64,000 bases of DNA from Oceanobacillus rekensis (GTDB taxonomy: Bacteria; Bacillota; Bacilli; Bacillales; Amphibacillaceae). Shown in pieces: positions 9,313-19,897 of this stretch (positions are counted from its first letter, which is position 1; each line of letters opens with the position of its first letter). The notes under the pieces were generated by a model. It worked only from the letters and a program-made list of their open reading frames with translations. It searched no databases and had not been told where the DNA came from. The stretch is taken from the NCBI RefSeq assembly GCF_002153375.1, contig NZ_MTBQ01000003.1, positions 434,001-498,000 of the forward strand, given 5' to 3'. Made by a program: the position numbers and the translations under genes.

Positions 9313-10691
9313 TTATTTTTTTCTACTGCATTTGGAACTAATATAAGAATAGAAATAAGGGAAAGAGCAGCAAATATTACATTTGTGATAATTCCAACTG
9401 TCCCAGAAACATGAACAGAACTTACTGTATTAACAGTACTATATACGGTTGCTGAAATGGCAATACCAAATGCATTCCCTAAAGAACTCGCCATTTTATA
9501 TATCCCTGAAGCTTCTCCGACTTTATCGTCAGGAGTTGTAGAGACGGCTGTATCGGTCGATGGCGTAGCGTACATTCCAAGACCTAAACCAAAAAGAATA
9601 AATCCGACAAATACAATAATCGTATATAGAAGATCAGGTAAGAAAGTTAACGCCATCACGGAAACCCCGATTAGAGTTATCAATGAACCCCAGACCATTG
9701 GTTTCTTTGCGCCGGTTCGTTGCATGAGTTTTTCTCCAACACGAATCATCGAAAGAACAGCAGCTAAATAACCAAGTGAAAGTAAACCAGATTGAAATGC
9801 AGTAAAGCCACGACCTACCTGTACATACGTATTCGCAACGATTAATGTACCTGCAACAGCATTTAATAAGAAATTCGATACCGTTGCACCTGTATAGGCT
9901 TTATTTTTAAATAACTTGAAATCAATTAATGCATTCTTTCTTTTACCCTCATAGTAAATAAATACAATGACACCAACGATGGATACAGCAGCCAATATTA
10001 ATGTTGTTAAACTCGTCCATCCCAGTTCTGCGCCTTGGGTAATGAAGATATTAATCGCAAGCATCGTAACGATAAAGATTCCCAATCCACCATAATCAAA
10101 TCGAAATTTCCCAGTTGTTTTAGCTTTACTTTCGGGAACATCCTTGATAAGCCACATAGCAAGCAATGCAAAAATGATGGAGAAAATAAATATCCATTTC
10201 CAGCCCATATACGTAGCAATGGCACCGCCGGCAAACGAGGTAATCCCTGAACCACCCCATGAACCGATGGACCAATAACTAAGTGCTCGCTGTCTTTCTG
10301 CACCTTCAAAATAAGCTTTCATTAGCGCAATCGTAGCAGGCATAATACATGCAGCAGACAGACCCTGCAATACCCGCCCGATTATTAATAATACAGATCC
10401 CTGTGCCAGCACAAGTAATAAGGAACCAATCACACTTAACACTAATCCAACATAGGTGATTTTCTTCCTTCCTAATCTGTCTGCCATTCCACCTGCAACT
10501 ACAATAAACATACCCGAAAACAGAGAAGTTAAGCTAATAGCTATATTTAATGTTCCTAATTCAACACCCAAATCAGCTTGAACTGCTGGAACAATGTTTA
10601 CCATTGCTTGAGCAAATAACCAAAATGTTAGAACACCAAATACAATCCCAAAAATCATTTTATTTGTACCTTTGTAGTTTACTGCTTCCAT
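9306..10691 (-). CDS. DHA2-type MFS transporter (EmrB/QacA family, 14 TM)
   Basis: The 461-residue polytopic protein belongs to the 14-helix drug:proton antiporter branch of the major facilitator superfamily. It shows the loop 2-3 motif GGMADRLGRKKITYVG near residue 70, RVLQGLSAACIMPATIAL near 110 and a conserved GYLAAV/GLGLGMYATP region in the second half. The substrate is unknown; the family mostly exports drugs or metabolites. An AGGAGG site precedes the ATG. It is first gene of a likely two-gene unit with the M20 amidohydrolase, which suggests transport of an acylated compound or its product; that is inference. Confidence 0.88.
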   Translation of the reverse strand: MEAVNYKGTNKMIFGIVFGVLTFWLFAQAMVNIVPAVQADLGVELGTLNIAISLTSLFSGMFIVVAGGMADRLGRKKITYVGLVLSVIGSLLLVLAQGSVLLIIGRVLQGLSAACIMPATIALMKAYFEGAERQRALSYWSIGSWGGSGITSFAGGAIATYMGWKWIFIFSIIFALLAMWLIKDVPESKAKTTGKFRFDYGGLGIFIVTMLAINIFITQGAELGWTSLTTLILAAVSIVGVIVFIYYEGKRKNALIDFKLFKNKAYTGATVSNFLLNAVAGTLIVANTYVQVGRGFTAFQSGLLSLGYLAAVLSMIRVGEKLMQRTGAKKPMVWGSLITLIGVSVMALTFLPDLLYTIIVFVGFILFGLGLGMYATPSTDTAVSTTPDDKVGEASGIYKMASSLGNAFGIAISATVYSTVNTVSSVHVSGTVGIITNVIFAALSLISILILVPNAVEKNKK

Positions 10692-11055
10692 TCCAATCCT
10701 CCTAATTCTTAATTCGGGTTTAGTTATTGAATATAAACCCCAAGCTTGTTGTGTAATTAATGCTAAAAGCCCTTTCTAAGAACATGCACCTATTTTATAA
10801 TTCCACCCCCTTAGGAACTACAATAGTGTACCCGAAAATTAGAAAATTTAAGCCGCCGCTATATTTAAAGTTCCTAAATCATCATGCAATAATATATAAC
10901 GCAAAAAACTTTAAGCACATATTACTAAAATGCGCTAGTATTATAAAATTATTATAAAAAGTGCCTAAAGCTAACAAATTAAAGCAGTATACGGAACTTA
11001 CCATAAGCGTTATAATGATAAAATCGAGACATTTTATAGGAGAGAATAAAAAAAT
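10692..11055. promoter_or_regulatory. Divergent intergenic region with two inverted repeats
   Basis: This 364-bp AT-rich spacer separates the divergent MFS and DMT genes and holds no gene. It has a perfect 9-bp inverted repeat, TTAGGAACT at 10811-10819 and AGTTCCTAA at 10869-10877. A second pair is CTTTAAGCAC at 10909-10918 and GTGCCTAAAG at 10961-10970 with one mismatch. They could be operator sites, but no regulator gene is adjacent. Confidence 0.35.
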
Positions 11056-11940
11056 ATGTTAAAAGCTTATTCATGGTTAACTTTTTGTGTAATAGCATGG
11101 GGTAGTAATTTCGTCTTTGGAAAGATTTTAGTTCAAGATTTCTCCCCAAGTCTATTAACATCACTGAGGCTATTCTTTATTGTGTTATTTTTAGTTGGAT
11201 TATCATGTTATAAAAAACATTTTAAACGTTTAAATAAAACGGATTTACTTGCTATATCCTTTCTGGGGATTATTGGTGTATTTATAAATCAATGGTCTTT
11301 TTTTGTAGGGCTGCAAACAGCTGATCCAACAACATCTGCATTAATTCTAGCAACAACTCCTATTTTAACTGGCTTCTTGGCGGCCATTTTCTTAAAAGAA
11401 AGATTGACGATTCGCATGTTGTTTGGGTCTATTGTTGCGATAATAGGTATTTATTTTGTTGTAGCTAAAGGCAGTTTATCCTCTGTAAACATTGATAAAG
11501 GTCTTTTATGGATTGTTGTAACAATGATTACATTCGCCATTATGATTATTATGACAAGGATGCTTTCCCAAAGAGTGGATCCACTTACAATTACCTTATA
11601 TTCGAATATTGTGGGCTTTATTGTATCGGTCCCTTTTGTTTTTTTATTAGACAATCCTTTACGGGCAAGTGTAGCTATTTCTGATTGGGCTTTTTTAATT
11701 GGAACGGCCATTATTGTACACGGTGTAGCTGCCTTGATTTGGAATATTAATATCCGGTATGTAAATGCATCAAAAGCATCTATTTTATCTAACTTAGAAC
11801 CTTTTGTAGCCATGATTATGGGTTTAGTTCTATTGTACAAACCGATTACAGGTGTAGAGATAGCAGGTTCCTTATTTATAGTAGGAGGCGTTATACTTTC
11901 TACCTATCAACAAAAGGACTTTGAATTGAAGAAAGTCTAG
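11056..11940 (+). CDS. DMT-superfamily permease (EamA domains)
   Basis: The 294-residue protein has ten predicted hydrophobic segments in two EamA repeats (about residues 5-135 and 150-285). The first repeat has the typical WGSNFVFGKIL and ADPTTSALILATTPILTGFLAAIFLKERL stretch; the second has NASKASILSNLEPFVAMIMGL. Such proteins are usually metabolite exporters, but the substrate cannot be told. An ATAGGAGAGAA ribosome site fixes the ATG. It is divergent from the MFS gene. I see no convincing terminator before the trpS leader. Confidence 0.85.
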   Translation: MLKAYSWLTFCVIAWGSNFVFGKILVQDFSPSLLTSLRLFFIVLFLVGLSCYKKHFKRLNKTDLLAISFLGIIGVFINQWSFFVGLQTADPTTSALILATTPILTGFLAAIFLKERLTIRMLFGSIVAIIGIYFVVAKGSLSSVNIDKGLLWIVVTMITFAIMIIMTRMLSQRVDPLTITLYSNIVGFIVSVPFVFLLDNPLRASVAISDWAFLIGTAIIVHGVAALIWNINIRYVNASKASILSNLEPFVAMIMGLVLLYKPITGVEIAGSLFIVGGVILSTYQQKDFELKKV

Positions 11941-12074
11941 TCAGAAGAAATGTGTGACCATAGATTCTATTTACAAATCATCCTTTAGAAACAATAAAGT
12001 CATCTGACCCAATCTTCAACTGATAATCCTTGCTTTATGATTTGAAATTTGTATATAATAAATTTAAATTAATA

Positions 12075-12290
12075 TTCAACAGTGATGAAAAAGATATAGT
12101 ACAATTTACCCTCTGGATTTTTAGAGAACTTGTGGTGGTGAAAACAAGTACCAAGGTAAGGTGGAATTGGGCTTTGGAGCTGATTAAAATTTAAAGTGAT
12201 CTTACGACTAGTTGTAAGGTAATTAGGGTGGCACCGCGGTTCATTCGTCCCTTATTTTTGAGGAGTAGAATGGGCTCTTTTTGATGTTAA
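12075..12290 (+). ncRNA. T-box leader of trpS, tryptophan specifier
   Basis: The T-box sequence AGGGTGGCACCGCGGTT is exact at 12225-12241. The upstream Stem I carries the AGTGATGAAAAAGATATAGTA start (from about 12080), the AGAGAA...GGTGG elements, and a specifier loop GAAT-TGG-GC in which TGG (12168-12170) is the tryptophan codon. Uncharged tRNA-Trp is expected to stabilise the antiterminator and switch on trpS. The competing terminator after TTCATTCGTCCC is less clean, with the T-run at about 12276-12281. The rest of the 438-bp DMT-trpS gap shows nothing else. Confidence 0.93.
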
Positions 12291-12363
12291 AATTAAACTC
12301 TTTAAGTAAAATTAGTGAACAGGATAGTTCGTTATACTTTTTTACGAAAACAGGCAAAATTAA

Positions 12364-13368
<1,005 letters not shown>

Positions 13369-13370
13369 TA

Positions 13371-13411
13371 AAAAGGTGCTCAGGTTTAGAATCTGAGCAC
13401 CTTTTTTATTA
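13371..13411 (+). terminator. Terminator of trpS
   Basis: AAAAGGTGCTCAG and CTGAGCACCTTTT form a stem with a short loop, followed by a T-run. It starts 2 bp after the stop codon. Confidence 0.92.
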
Positions 13412-13494
13412 GCTTCTGATTGTAAATGTAAACTTCAGCAACTTCCAGCAAACTATATCTTCCGTGATACAATAACTAATAATAAAACTGTTCT

Positions 13495-14256
13495 TCACTT
13501 CTGACTTGATGTATCATGTTGTGGTCCAATTTCTGCTTCCCACATTTTTTCCAGAAAGGATTGGCCGCGTACAAGCTTTGCACATAAGTCTTCATGTGAC
13601 GTACTCCATCCCTCTTTCACACCATTGTACAGCGTTTCCCATACTCTTTCTTCATCCATATATCGAATCGCTGGATATTGCTTTGGATCCCATTCTGTCA
13701 GCCAGTAACGCAATTCTTCTCTATTGTTTGTTGTTTTCAGTTGATCAAGCCCAATCATAAGCAATTGCTTCAACTGTCTTTCCTTTCTTGTAAGTCCAAA
13801 AACAAATTCCGGTGGCATTGATAGCATATGGTATTCCTTTTCATAGTCACTATCTTCAAATCTAAAGGATTGGGCTTTCGTTTTATCAATCATGTCGAAA
13901 ACTAGCTGTTCCTGACGCGGGATTAATCTGCTTTTACGAATAGGGATTGAATATCCAATCGTATCAAAAGCCATAATGTCATTGCCGTCCGTAACAATAC
14001 ACGCGTATTCTACAACAGACCTTTTTTGCCCTTTGCGAGTATAGGCCCGCTTGTGGATCGAATCAAGTAAAGCTTTCGGTAGATCATGCATATCATTCTC
14101 AATGTAGTTATATAGTTTCTCCGTTATGTATAGTAAAGGTACTTGATCCAATAGCTCAATGCTGTCCTCTTTCCTCCATTCATGGAAATGACAAACACTA
14201 TATCCATTCTCTTCCCCTTCAAACCAGTTCACCCATACATCGTGTAAATATAACAT
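13495..14256 (-). CDS. yjbA: UPF0736/YjbA family protein, unknown function
   Basis: The 253-residue soluble, acidic protein has no signal peptide and is rich in Trp and charged residues. It resembles YjbA (UPF0736/DUF3603): [26 protein letters not shown] at the N-terminus is typical, and the position beside trpS matches B. subtilis. Function is not known. I start it at the ATG at 14256; an in-frame TTG two codons upstream is inside the GTGAGGGT ribosome-site spacing and is less likely. Confidence 0.85.
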   Translation of the reverse strand: MLYLHDVWVNWFEGEENGYSVCHFHEWRKEDSIELLDQVPLLYITEKLYNYIENDMHDLPKALLDSIHKRAYTRKGQKRSVVEYACIVTDGNDIMAFDTIGYSIPIRKSRLIPRQEQLVFDMIDKTKAQSFRFEDSDYEKEYHMLSMPPEFVFGLTRKERQLKQLLMIGLDQLKTTNNREELRYWLTEWDPKQYPAIRYMDEERVWETLYNGVKEGWSTSHEDLCAKLVRGQSFLEKMWEAEIGPQHDTSSQK

Positions 14257-14337
14257 AAACAACCCTCACTTTTATTTTCCGATTTAGAATACATTATGAC
14301 CATCACGAAGGAAAAATATTCGAGAAGTTGGCTAAAA

Positions 14338-14538
14338 TTAATTCTGATAGCGATATAATATCGCACTCATGATTAAAATACCTACAGGGAGAAAATAACA
14401 TTCAATTCTTCCGCTTATAAATATAAAGTAATCCACCCATGACATGCCAACAGGGAGAAAATTCAAATATGCGATAATCGTGACTCCCCCTGTAACAGCT
14501 AGTCCAAATCCAATTAGAAAGAAGAAAATGTATCCCAT
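14338..14538 (-). CDS. Small membrane protein, unknown function
   Basis: The 66-residue product has two hydrophobic segments (about residues 2-24 and 36-60) joined by a short polar loop, so it is probably a two-pass membrane protein. A strong GGGGAGGG ribosome site sits 8 nt before the ATG, which supports translation. I do not recognise a named family. It lies between yjbA and fabF on the same strand. Confidence 0.7.
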   Translation of the reverse strand: MGYIFFFLIGFGLAVTGGVTIIAYLNFLPVGMSWVDYFIFISGRIECYFLPVGILIMSAILYRYQN

Positions 14539-14705
14539 AAAGATTCCCTCCCCTATGCTTGTCCGCTTCGTCTTATATAACCTTATGTTTATAAATTGAA
14601 AAGAATGCTACCGAGTTTTTGGCGACTCATCTTTGATGTTGATTTGCAATTGATGTTGATGCTACAATTCATAGTTTGGAATGCTTAAATCAAAAAATTC
14701 AGCAA

Positions 14706-14746
14706 TAAAAAAGCTGTTCAGCGATTTAGCTGAACAGCTTTTTTAT
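14706..14746 (-). terminator. Terminator of the fabH-fabF operon
   Basis: AAGCTGTTCAGC and GCTGAACAGCTT form a 12-bp perfect stem with a 6-nt loop and A/T runs on both sides. It directly abuts the fabF stop codon. Confidence 0.92.
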
Positions 14747-15984
14747 TACTTATATTTTTTAAAAACAAGTGCTACATTATGTCCACCGAAGCCAAGTGAA
14801 TTGCTGACAACAACATTCACATCTTGTTTTCTAGCTTCATTTGGCACATAATCCAAGTCACAATCTGGATCAGGGGTTTCATAATTCGTTGTTGCTGGAA
14901 TGACTCCATCTTGAATCGATTTGATTGAGATAACAGCTTCGACACCACCTGCCGCACCAAGTAGATGTCCCGTCATTGATTTTGTAGAAGATACGGCAAG
15001 CTTTTTAGCGTGATCCCCAAAAACTGTTTTAATTGCTGCTGTTTCATACTTATCATTCAATGCTGTACTTGTCCCATGAGCATTGATATAATCTACATCT
15101 TCCGGCGAGATGCCAGCATCTCGAAGGGCATGCTGCATCGCGCGTGCTGCCCCTTCTCCATTCTCTGCAGGAGCAGTAATATGGTATGCATCGCCTGTTG
15201 CTCCATAACCAACAATTTCACCGTAAATATTCGCATTGCGTTCCAGTGCAGAATCCAATGATTCAAGAATTAGAATTCCTGCACCTTCACCCATAACAAA
15301 CCCATCCCGATTACTATCAAATGGGCGACTAGCTTTTCCCGGATCCTCATTCGTTGATAATGCTTTTGCCGAAGAAAATCCAGCGAAGGCCATATCGGAA
15401 ATTGGTGCTTCTGTTCCACCAGCAATAATATAATCTACATCCCCACGCTCGACAGCTTTATATGCATCACCAATTGAATTCGCACCAGAGGCACAGGCTG
15501 TTACACTACATGAATTAATCCCTTTTGCACCTGTTTGAATCGATACTTGACCAGCAGCCATGTCAGGAATCATCATAGGTACAAAGAACGGACTTACTCT
15601 TTTAGGTCCTTTTTCCAGCAATTTGGTATGCTGCTCTTCCCATGTCTTCATACCACCAATTCCAGAACCAATCCAAACACCAACCCGATGTGCGTTGCTA
15701 TCATCAATCGTAAGCTTGGCATCCTCTAAAGCCATTTTAGATGCAGCTACCGCATATTGAGTAAATGGATCCATTTTGCGTGCATCCTTTTTATCCATGA
15801 ATGTTGTAGGGTCAAAATCTTTCACTTCTGCAGCCACTTTGGCAGGGTAATTATCCTTATTAACTTTTGTTACAAAATCAATACCTGATTTTCCGGCCAG
15901 AATATTTTCCCATAATGTATGAACATCGTTACCTATCGGTGTTACTGCACCAAGTCCAGTAATTACTACTCTTCTCTGTTCCAT
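14746..15984 (-). CDS. fabF: Beta-ketoacyl-ACP synthase II
   Basis: The 412-residue enzyme condenses malonyl-ACP with acyl-ACP in type II fatty acid elongation. The thiolase-fold catalytic triad is visible: Cys in [11 protein letters not shown] near residue 163, His in [11 protein letters not shown] near 303 and His in [11 protein letters not shown] near 340. The N-terminal [16 protein letters not shown] is typical of FabF. A GGGAGG site precedes the ATG. It is the second gene of fabH-fabF (31-bp gap), expected to be repressed through the FapR-like site upstream of fabH. Confidence 0.97.
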   Translation of the reverse strand: MEQRRVVITGLGAVTPIGNDVHTLWENILAGKSGIDFVTKVNKDNYPAKVAAEVKDFDPTTFMDKKDARKMDPFTQYAVAASKMALEDAKLTIDDSNAHRVGVWIGSGIGGMKTWEEQHTKLLEKGPKRVSPFFVPMMIPDMAAGQVSIQTGAKGINSCSVTACASGANSIGDAYKAVERGDVDYIIAGGTEAPISDMAFAGFSSAKALSTNEDPGKASRPFDSNRDGFVMGEGAGILILESLDSALERNANIYGEIVGYGATGDAYHITAPAENGEGAARAMQHALRDAGISPEDVDYINAHGTSTALNDKYETAAIKTVFGDHAKKLAVSSTKSMTGHLLGAAGGVEAVISIKSIQDGVIPATTNYETPDPDCDLDYVPNEARKQDVNVVVSNSLGFGGHNVALVFKKYK

Positions 15985-16015
15985 TTATTTTTTCCTCCCT
16001 TCATAATTAAATGGC

Positions 16016-16954
16016 TTATCTTCCCCAGCGCATTGCAACCGCGCCCCATGTTAAGCCACCACCAAAACCTACCAATACAATTAAATCATTATCTTTTATT
16101 TTACCTTCTTTAACGGACTCTGATAAAGCCATAGGAATCGATGCAGATGAATTATTGCCATACTTTTTAATTGTCTTTGCCATTTTATCTTCTGATATCC
16201 CAAGACGCTGACGGGCTGCATCCATAATTCTTATATTGGCCTGATGTGGTACCAGATAATCCACATCCTCTTTACTTAATCCTATTTCCTCAACGACGTT
16301 AACCGTTGACTCTGGCATTTGTCTGACAGCAAATTTATATACTTCACGACCATTCATAACAAGCTTGTTATCCTCATTTTGGTATAATTCCTTGCCACCT
16401 GCGCCATTTGCGCCAAGTTCAAAAGAAAGAATCCCCTTACCTTCAGAAACCTCGCCAATAACGACAGCACCTGCACCATCACCAAGAAGGACACAAGTAC
16501 CTCTATCTTCCCAGTTTGTAATTTTGGAAAGTTTTTCTGCACCTACTACAAGGATTTTTTTATATGCCTTCGTCTCGATAAACTGTTTGGCAGTAATTAT
16601 TCCATACATAAATCCAGAACATGCTGCACTAATGTCCATTGCTGCTGCTTTTGTTGCACCAAGACGATCCTGAATCATACATGCCACGGAAGGAAAAGGT
16701 GTATCCGGTGTAACAGTTGCAACTAAGATTAAATCAATGTCCTCGGCGTCCACTTTTGCTTCTTCCAGTGCACCGAGTGCTGCATGATAAGCCATATCTG
16801 ACGTATCAATATCATCTTCCGCTAATCTTCTTTCCTCAATGCCTGTTCGTGTTCGAATCCATTCATCATTCGTATCCACTATTTTTTCCATATCTTTATT
16901 TGTAACTACTTTTGTCGGCAGGTAGTGACCAGTACCTAGTACTCCAACATTCAT
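16016..16954 (-). CDS. fabH: Beta-ketoacyl-ACP synthase III
   Basis: The 312-residue enzyme starts fatty acid synthesis by condensing acyl-CoA (branched primers in Bacillaceae) with malonyl-ACP. Catalytic residues are seen as Cys in [12 protein letters not shown] near 112, His in [13 protein letters not shown] near 240 and Asn in GNNSSASIP near 270. The C-terminus ends [10 protein letters not shown] as expected. A GGGAGC ribosome site precedes the ATG. The 234-bp upstream region carries the FapR-like operator. Only one fabH copy is in the window. Confidence 0.96.
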   Translation of the reverse strand: MNVGVLGTGHYLPTKVVTNKDMEKIVDTNDEWIRTRTGIEERRLAEDDIDTSDMAYHAALGALEEAKVDAEDIDLILVATVTPDTPFPSVACMIQDRLGATKAAAMDISAACSGFMYGIITAKQFIETKAYKKILVVGAEKLSKITNWEDRGTCVLLGDGAGAVVIGEVSEGKGILSFELGANGAGGKELYQNEDNKLVMNGREVYKFAVRQMPESTVNVVEEIGLSKEDVDYLVPHQANIRIMDAARQRLGISEDKMAKTIKKYGNNSSASIPMALSESVKEGKIKDNDLIVLVGFGGGLTWGAVAMRWGR

Positions 16955-17123
16955 ATTGACAGCTCCCTTATTTAAGATGATGATTCAAAAGCCAGTAAAA
17001 AAGACAAACCGATGTTTTTGGTTATCGACTATAGAGGCCAATTATCAAAGCAATATTTCCCCACATCTGCTTGCCCCTTTTTTTGCTTTTTCTGAAATCC
17101 CATTTTATAAATTAATATCAATT

Positions 17124-17142
17124 ATTATGACTTGGTACTAAT
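17124..17142 (-). promoter_or_regulatory. FapR-type operator upstream of fabH
   Basis: Read on the minus strand the site is ATTAGTACCAAGTCATAAT. The left half ATTAGTACC agrees with the known FapR box and the right half is a degenerate inverse of it. It lies about 170 bp before fabH, where the fabHA-fabF promoter lies in B. subtilis. FapR is released by malonyl-CoA. fapR itself is outside this window. Confidence 0.7.
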
Positions 17143-17188
17143 TTTAATGTAAATTAGCTTTTTTAGCAAGATAAAATGGATGTTTTCA

Positions 17189-18142
17189 CTATTCTTCATT
17201 CGGAAGCAAACCTGTTTCTATATAATCTTTGACATGGTTTGTCATCTCTTCCTGAAATGCCTTAGGGAGACGATCATTAAATTCACCGAGAGAAATAACT
17301 TCATCCTGGAAATCAAATGACAACAACGCACCTTCCAGATTGTAATCATTATATAGTTTGGCTGTTGATTCATATAGCTTGTCCACATGTTGAATGGTAC
17401 TTGTTAACACAGTATTAGGTGCAACTTCCATCTGGTCAGATATATAACCGATAGCATACAGTCCGTCCTTTTCTGCCATCTTAATGACCTCTTCACTGAA
17501 ATCACCAATTGGATAAAACACATCCACACCAGCCTGTTCCATGTCTTCATATACCGTGGCCACAGTTTCAGTATCATCCCAATCAGTAATAAAACTCATA
17601 TCGATCTCTGCAGCTGGATTCTGATATTTAACACCTTCATAAAACCCTTCAATTTCTGGCTGCCAGGAGTATGCTCCAATAATGCCAACTTGATTTGAGG
17701 ATGTCATTTCACCCGCTACAACCCCACTTAAAAATCCCATTGCATGTGAGTCAAAATTTAAGCTGGTCACATTTTCAGCTGGTTTACCACCATTAAAATA
17801 TACGAACTGAACATCAGGATATAACTCCGCTATTTCTAAAAAGTAGCTTCCATACATATTACTATGACCGTAGATAAGATTTACACCATCCTGCACAAAT
17901 TCAGCAACCGCATTGTTTATCTCCTCTTTTGTGTCTATATTCTCTTCATAATAAACTTGTACATCGAATTCTTCTTCAATCTTTAGCAATCCTTCGTAAC
18001 CCTTTTTATTCCATGCATTTTCATCAATGGAAGTATCAACTAATAAACCTACATTTTGAATTTGCCCTGTTTCAATATAAGTGCAAGCAGAGAGTATACT
18101 TACAGCAGCGATGAATAGTATAACGATAGCTATCTTTTTCAT
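17189..18142 (-). CDS. med: BMP-family lipoprotein Med
   Basis: The protein has a lipoprotein signal peptide with lipobox LSAC near residue 20, followed by a basic membrane protein (BMP/PnrA-like) periplasmic-binding fold (NVGLLVDTSIDENAWNKKGYEG near residue 32). In B. subtilis Med is a surface-bound positive regulator of comK and sits upstream of fabHA, as here. The ligand is unknown; purine nucleosides bind some relatives. I start at the ATG at 18142, 9 nt after GGGG; the in-frame GTG three codons upstream overlaps the ribosome site. comZ, which follows med in B. subtilis, has no recognisable counterpart in the 234-bp gap. Confidence 0.85.
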   Translation of the reverse strand: MKKIAIVILFIAAVSILSACTYIETGQIQNVGLLVDTSIDENAWNKKGYEGLLKIEEEFDVQVYYEENIDTKEEINNAVAEFVQDGVNLIYGHSNMYGSYFLEIAELYPDVQFVYFNGGKPAENVTSLNFDSHAMGFLSGVVAGEMTSSNQVGIIGAYSWQPEIEGFYEGVKYQNPAAEIDMSFITDWDDTETVATVYEDMEQAGVDVFYPIGDFSEEVIKMAEKDGLYAIGYISDQMEVAPNTVLTSTIQHVDKLYESTAKLYNDYNLEGALLSFDFQDEVISLGEFNDRLPKAFQEEMTNHVKDYIETGLLPNEE

Positions 18143-18220
18143 GATGAACACCCCATTCTGCTTAACTGTTCCGTCTACACCTTTCTACCTTATAGTCTTT
18201 TATGGCAAACGGTATTATTC

Positions 18221-18856
18221 TTAAAAATTATTATACATTTTTTTAAACTTATAGTAATGCTCGATTACATTTTTTAAGTTTTCTTTATTAGGTATATTCT
18301 CACGTATATACCTATTTTTTTCAATTTTAGTGACTTTCTTTTTTTCATCATTGTTGGGGTAAATAGTTAATTCTGATGGTAAATTGGTTATCTTCAGCCA
18401 TTGCATCAGCGCTTCTGTGAAATCGGCTGCATAAATAGATTCTCTTTTAAATTTTTCTGATGTAAAAGGGATATATTCATTTTTATGAAAGATTCCCTTT
18501 TCATTCATTGGCATCCATTCACCAAAAAGGATGGAAGTTCTTATTGTTGTACAGTTCGAATGTTTAATTGAACGATGCTGTTCCTCATCCGGATTGATAA
18601 CAATTAGTTTCTCAACGTTTTGGGGAATATCACCATAAAACTTTCCTACGATAATTCCAATACGATATTCTTTTTTTATAGTAGAAGTAATTGAAAAGGA
18701 ACTATTTCTTCCGAAAAACATCGTAAGGTCTTCTATATCTTGGTACCCATCTGTAACAGGTTGTATGGTTCCCTCTACTTTATAATCATGCTCAAGCAGT
18801 GTACTGACAACGTGGTATCCAAGCCAATCATCACAATTAACAACTAATATTGACAC
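18221..18856 (-). CDS. Short NAD(P)-binding Rossmann-like protein, YjaV-like
   Basis: The 211-residue protein begins with a Rossmann-type strand-loop-helix (SILVVNCDDWLGYHVVSTLL), but the usual GxxGxxG loop is degenerate. The SDR catalytic YxxxK is not seen. It resembles the short epimerase-like proteins found upstream of med in Bacillaceae (YjaV position). Probably cytosolic; function unknown. The start is taken as the GTG at 18856, 7 nt after GGGAGG; an upstream ATG would overlap the ribosome site. The gap to med is 78 bp, so an operon is likely. Confidence 0.65.
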   Translation of the reverse strand: MSILVVNCDDWLGYHVVSTLLEHDYKVEGTIQPVTDGYQDIEDLTMFFGRNSSFSITSTIKKEYRIGIIVGKFYGDIPQNVEKLIVINPDEEQHRSIKHSNCTTIRTSILFGEWMPMNEKGIFHKNEYIPFTSEKFKRESIYAADFTEALMQWLKITNLPSELTIYPNNDEKKKVTKIEKNRYIRENIPNKENLKNVIEHYYKFKKMYNNF

Positions 18857-19041
18857 TTTCAATCCTCCCATACATTTTTAGTAGAAGTTGTTCAAAAACA
18901 GACTTTTATTTTGCGATAAAATTTGATAATATATATGAGATACGTAGATAATTTATAATGCTAACTCAAAAACATGTTATAATTATGGTTGATTACTTTT
19001 TAAATAACCAACAACAGAAACAAAAAGGCGAGGTGTTTGGT

Positions 19042-19218
19042 ATGCATTACATAATGACAATTATCTGGGCAGTTTTAATATCTTTGGCTACAAGTTTTGT
19101 TTTAACTAGTATGGCTGGAGAACCGTTCGTATTATTTGAAGCATTAATACTAGCCGGAATTCTATCAATTGTTGCAATCTTCTTAGGTGAAGTTGCACTG
19201 AAAACAGAAAAAGAATAA
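19042..19218 (+). CDS. yjzD: Small membrane protein, YjzD/DUF2929 type
   Basis: The 58-residue protein has two hydrophobic helices (about residues 3-24 and 30-50) and a charged C-terminal tail, fitting the DUF2929 family (YjzD). Function is unknown. The start is set by AGGCGAGGTG about 7 nt before the ATG at 19042; an open frame extending further upstream has no ribosome site. The position near yjaV and med agrees with B. subtilis. It ends in a strong terminator. Confidence 0.72.
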   Translation: MHYIMTIIWAVLISLATSFVLTSMAGEPFVLFEALILAGILSIVAIFLGEVALKTEKE

Positions 19219-19224
19219 TCGTAG

Positions 19225-19269
19225 AAAAACCCTTGCCTTTCAGCAAAGATGGCAAGGGTCTTCTTTTTC
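19225..19269 (+). terminator. Terminator of yjzD
   Basis: ACCCTTGCC (19229-19237) pairs with GGCAAGGGT (19251-19259), followed by CTTCTTTTT. Confidence 0.85.
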
Positions 19270-19317
19270 AGAAAACATGCCGTCACTTAGGTTAGGTGAA
19301 TGTCTTCGTTGCACTTA

Positions 19318-19354
19318 TGCAGATAAGAAAGTTTTCCTTTCCTATCTGCACAAT
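19318..19354. other. Isolated hairpin downstream of the GYP-rich gene
   Basis: TGCAGATAAGAAAG and CTTTCCTATCTGCA form an imperfect 14-bp stem (one bulge) with a TTTTC loop. Neither strand has a classical U-tract right after the stem. It may act as terminator for the minus-strand gene at 19384 or be mRNA-protective. Confidence 0.4.
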
Positions 19355-19383
19355 AAGGCTTTTTAATTCGTTTAGCTTTCTAA

Positions 19384-19713
19384 TTAATACCAAGGAAGAA
19401 GACTTATTGCTGTTAAAGCCGCCAAAGGTAATATAAATCGACGGAACCTTCTTCTCGGACGTCCGTAACCAGGATAGCCATAACCGGGATAACCATAACC
19501 TGGGTATCCACCATAACCAAATACTCTGCTATCATCATATCCCTGATGTTCAACTTGCTGATGATTATCGAGTGGAATAGCAAAATAAACGTACTCATCA
19601 TCCAGACCGGTTATAATACCATCAAATTCTGATCCATCTGTCGTTTGTGCAAGTACATAAGAGTGCATATGATTCTTACATTGATCATACATATGTTTAT
19701 GTTGATTATTCAT
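19384..19713 (-). CDS. Gly-Tyr-Pro-rich protein with Sm-like N-terminal segment
   Basis: The 109-residue protein has three parts. Residues 1-15 are His/Met-rich. Residues 18-50 (SYVLAQTTDGSEFDGIITGL then DDEYVYFAIP) look like one Sm/LSM-type beta-barrel repeat, as in several small Bacillaceae proteins. A tandem GYP tract (PGYGY repeated) follows, then an Arg-rich stretch (RPRRRFRRF) and a short hydrophobic end. Such tails occur in spore or surface proteins, but no function is established. A GAGGAGGATGAG region precedes the ATG. Confidence 0.65.
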   Translation of the reverse strand: MNNQHKHMYDQCKNHMHSYVLAQTTDGSEFDGIITGLDDEYVYFAIPLDNHQQVEHQGYDDSRVFGYGGYPGYGYPGYGYPGYGRPRRRFRRFILPLAALTAISLLPWY

Positions 19714-19897
19714 TATCTCATCCTCCTCCCCATCAGCCTATTCAGAAACATCTGGGTTGGTGACTTGGATATATAATAAGGAGAAACTCATCACCTGAGT
19801 GACTTTTATGGCTAGTTACTATGTGATAACTGTAATTTTTATAATTTGTATTTCATCCCCCCATTAAGACGGGATGTAGAATTAAGGAGAGAATACA

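Noticed and set aside
10007-10309. 100-codon minus-strand frame within the MFS gene
   Set aside because: It is a shifted frame inside a clear transporter gene with all family motifs.
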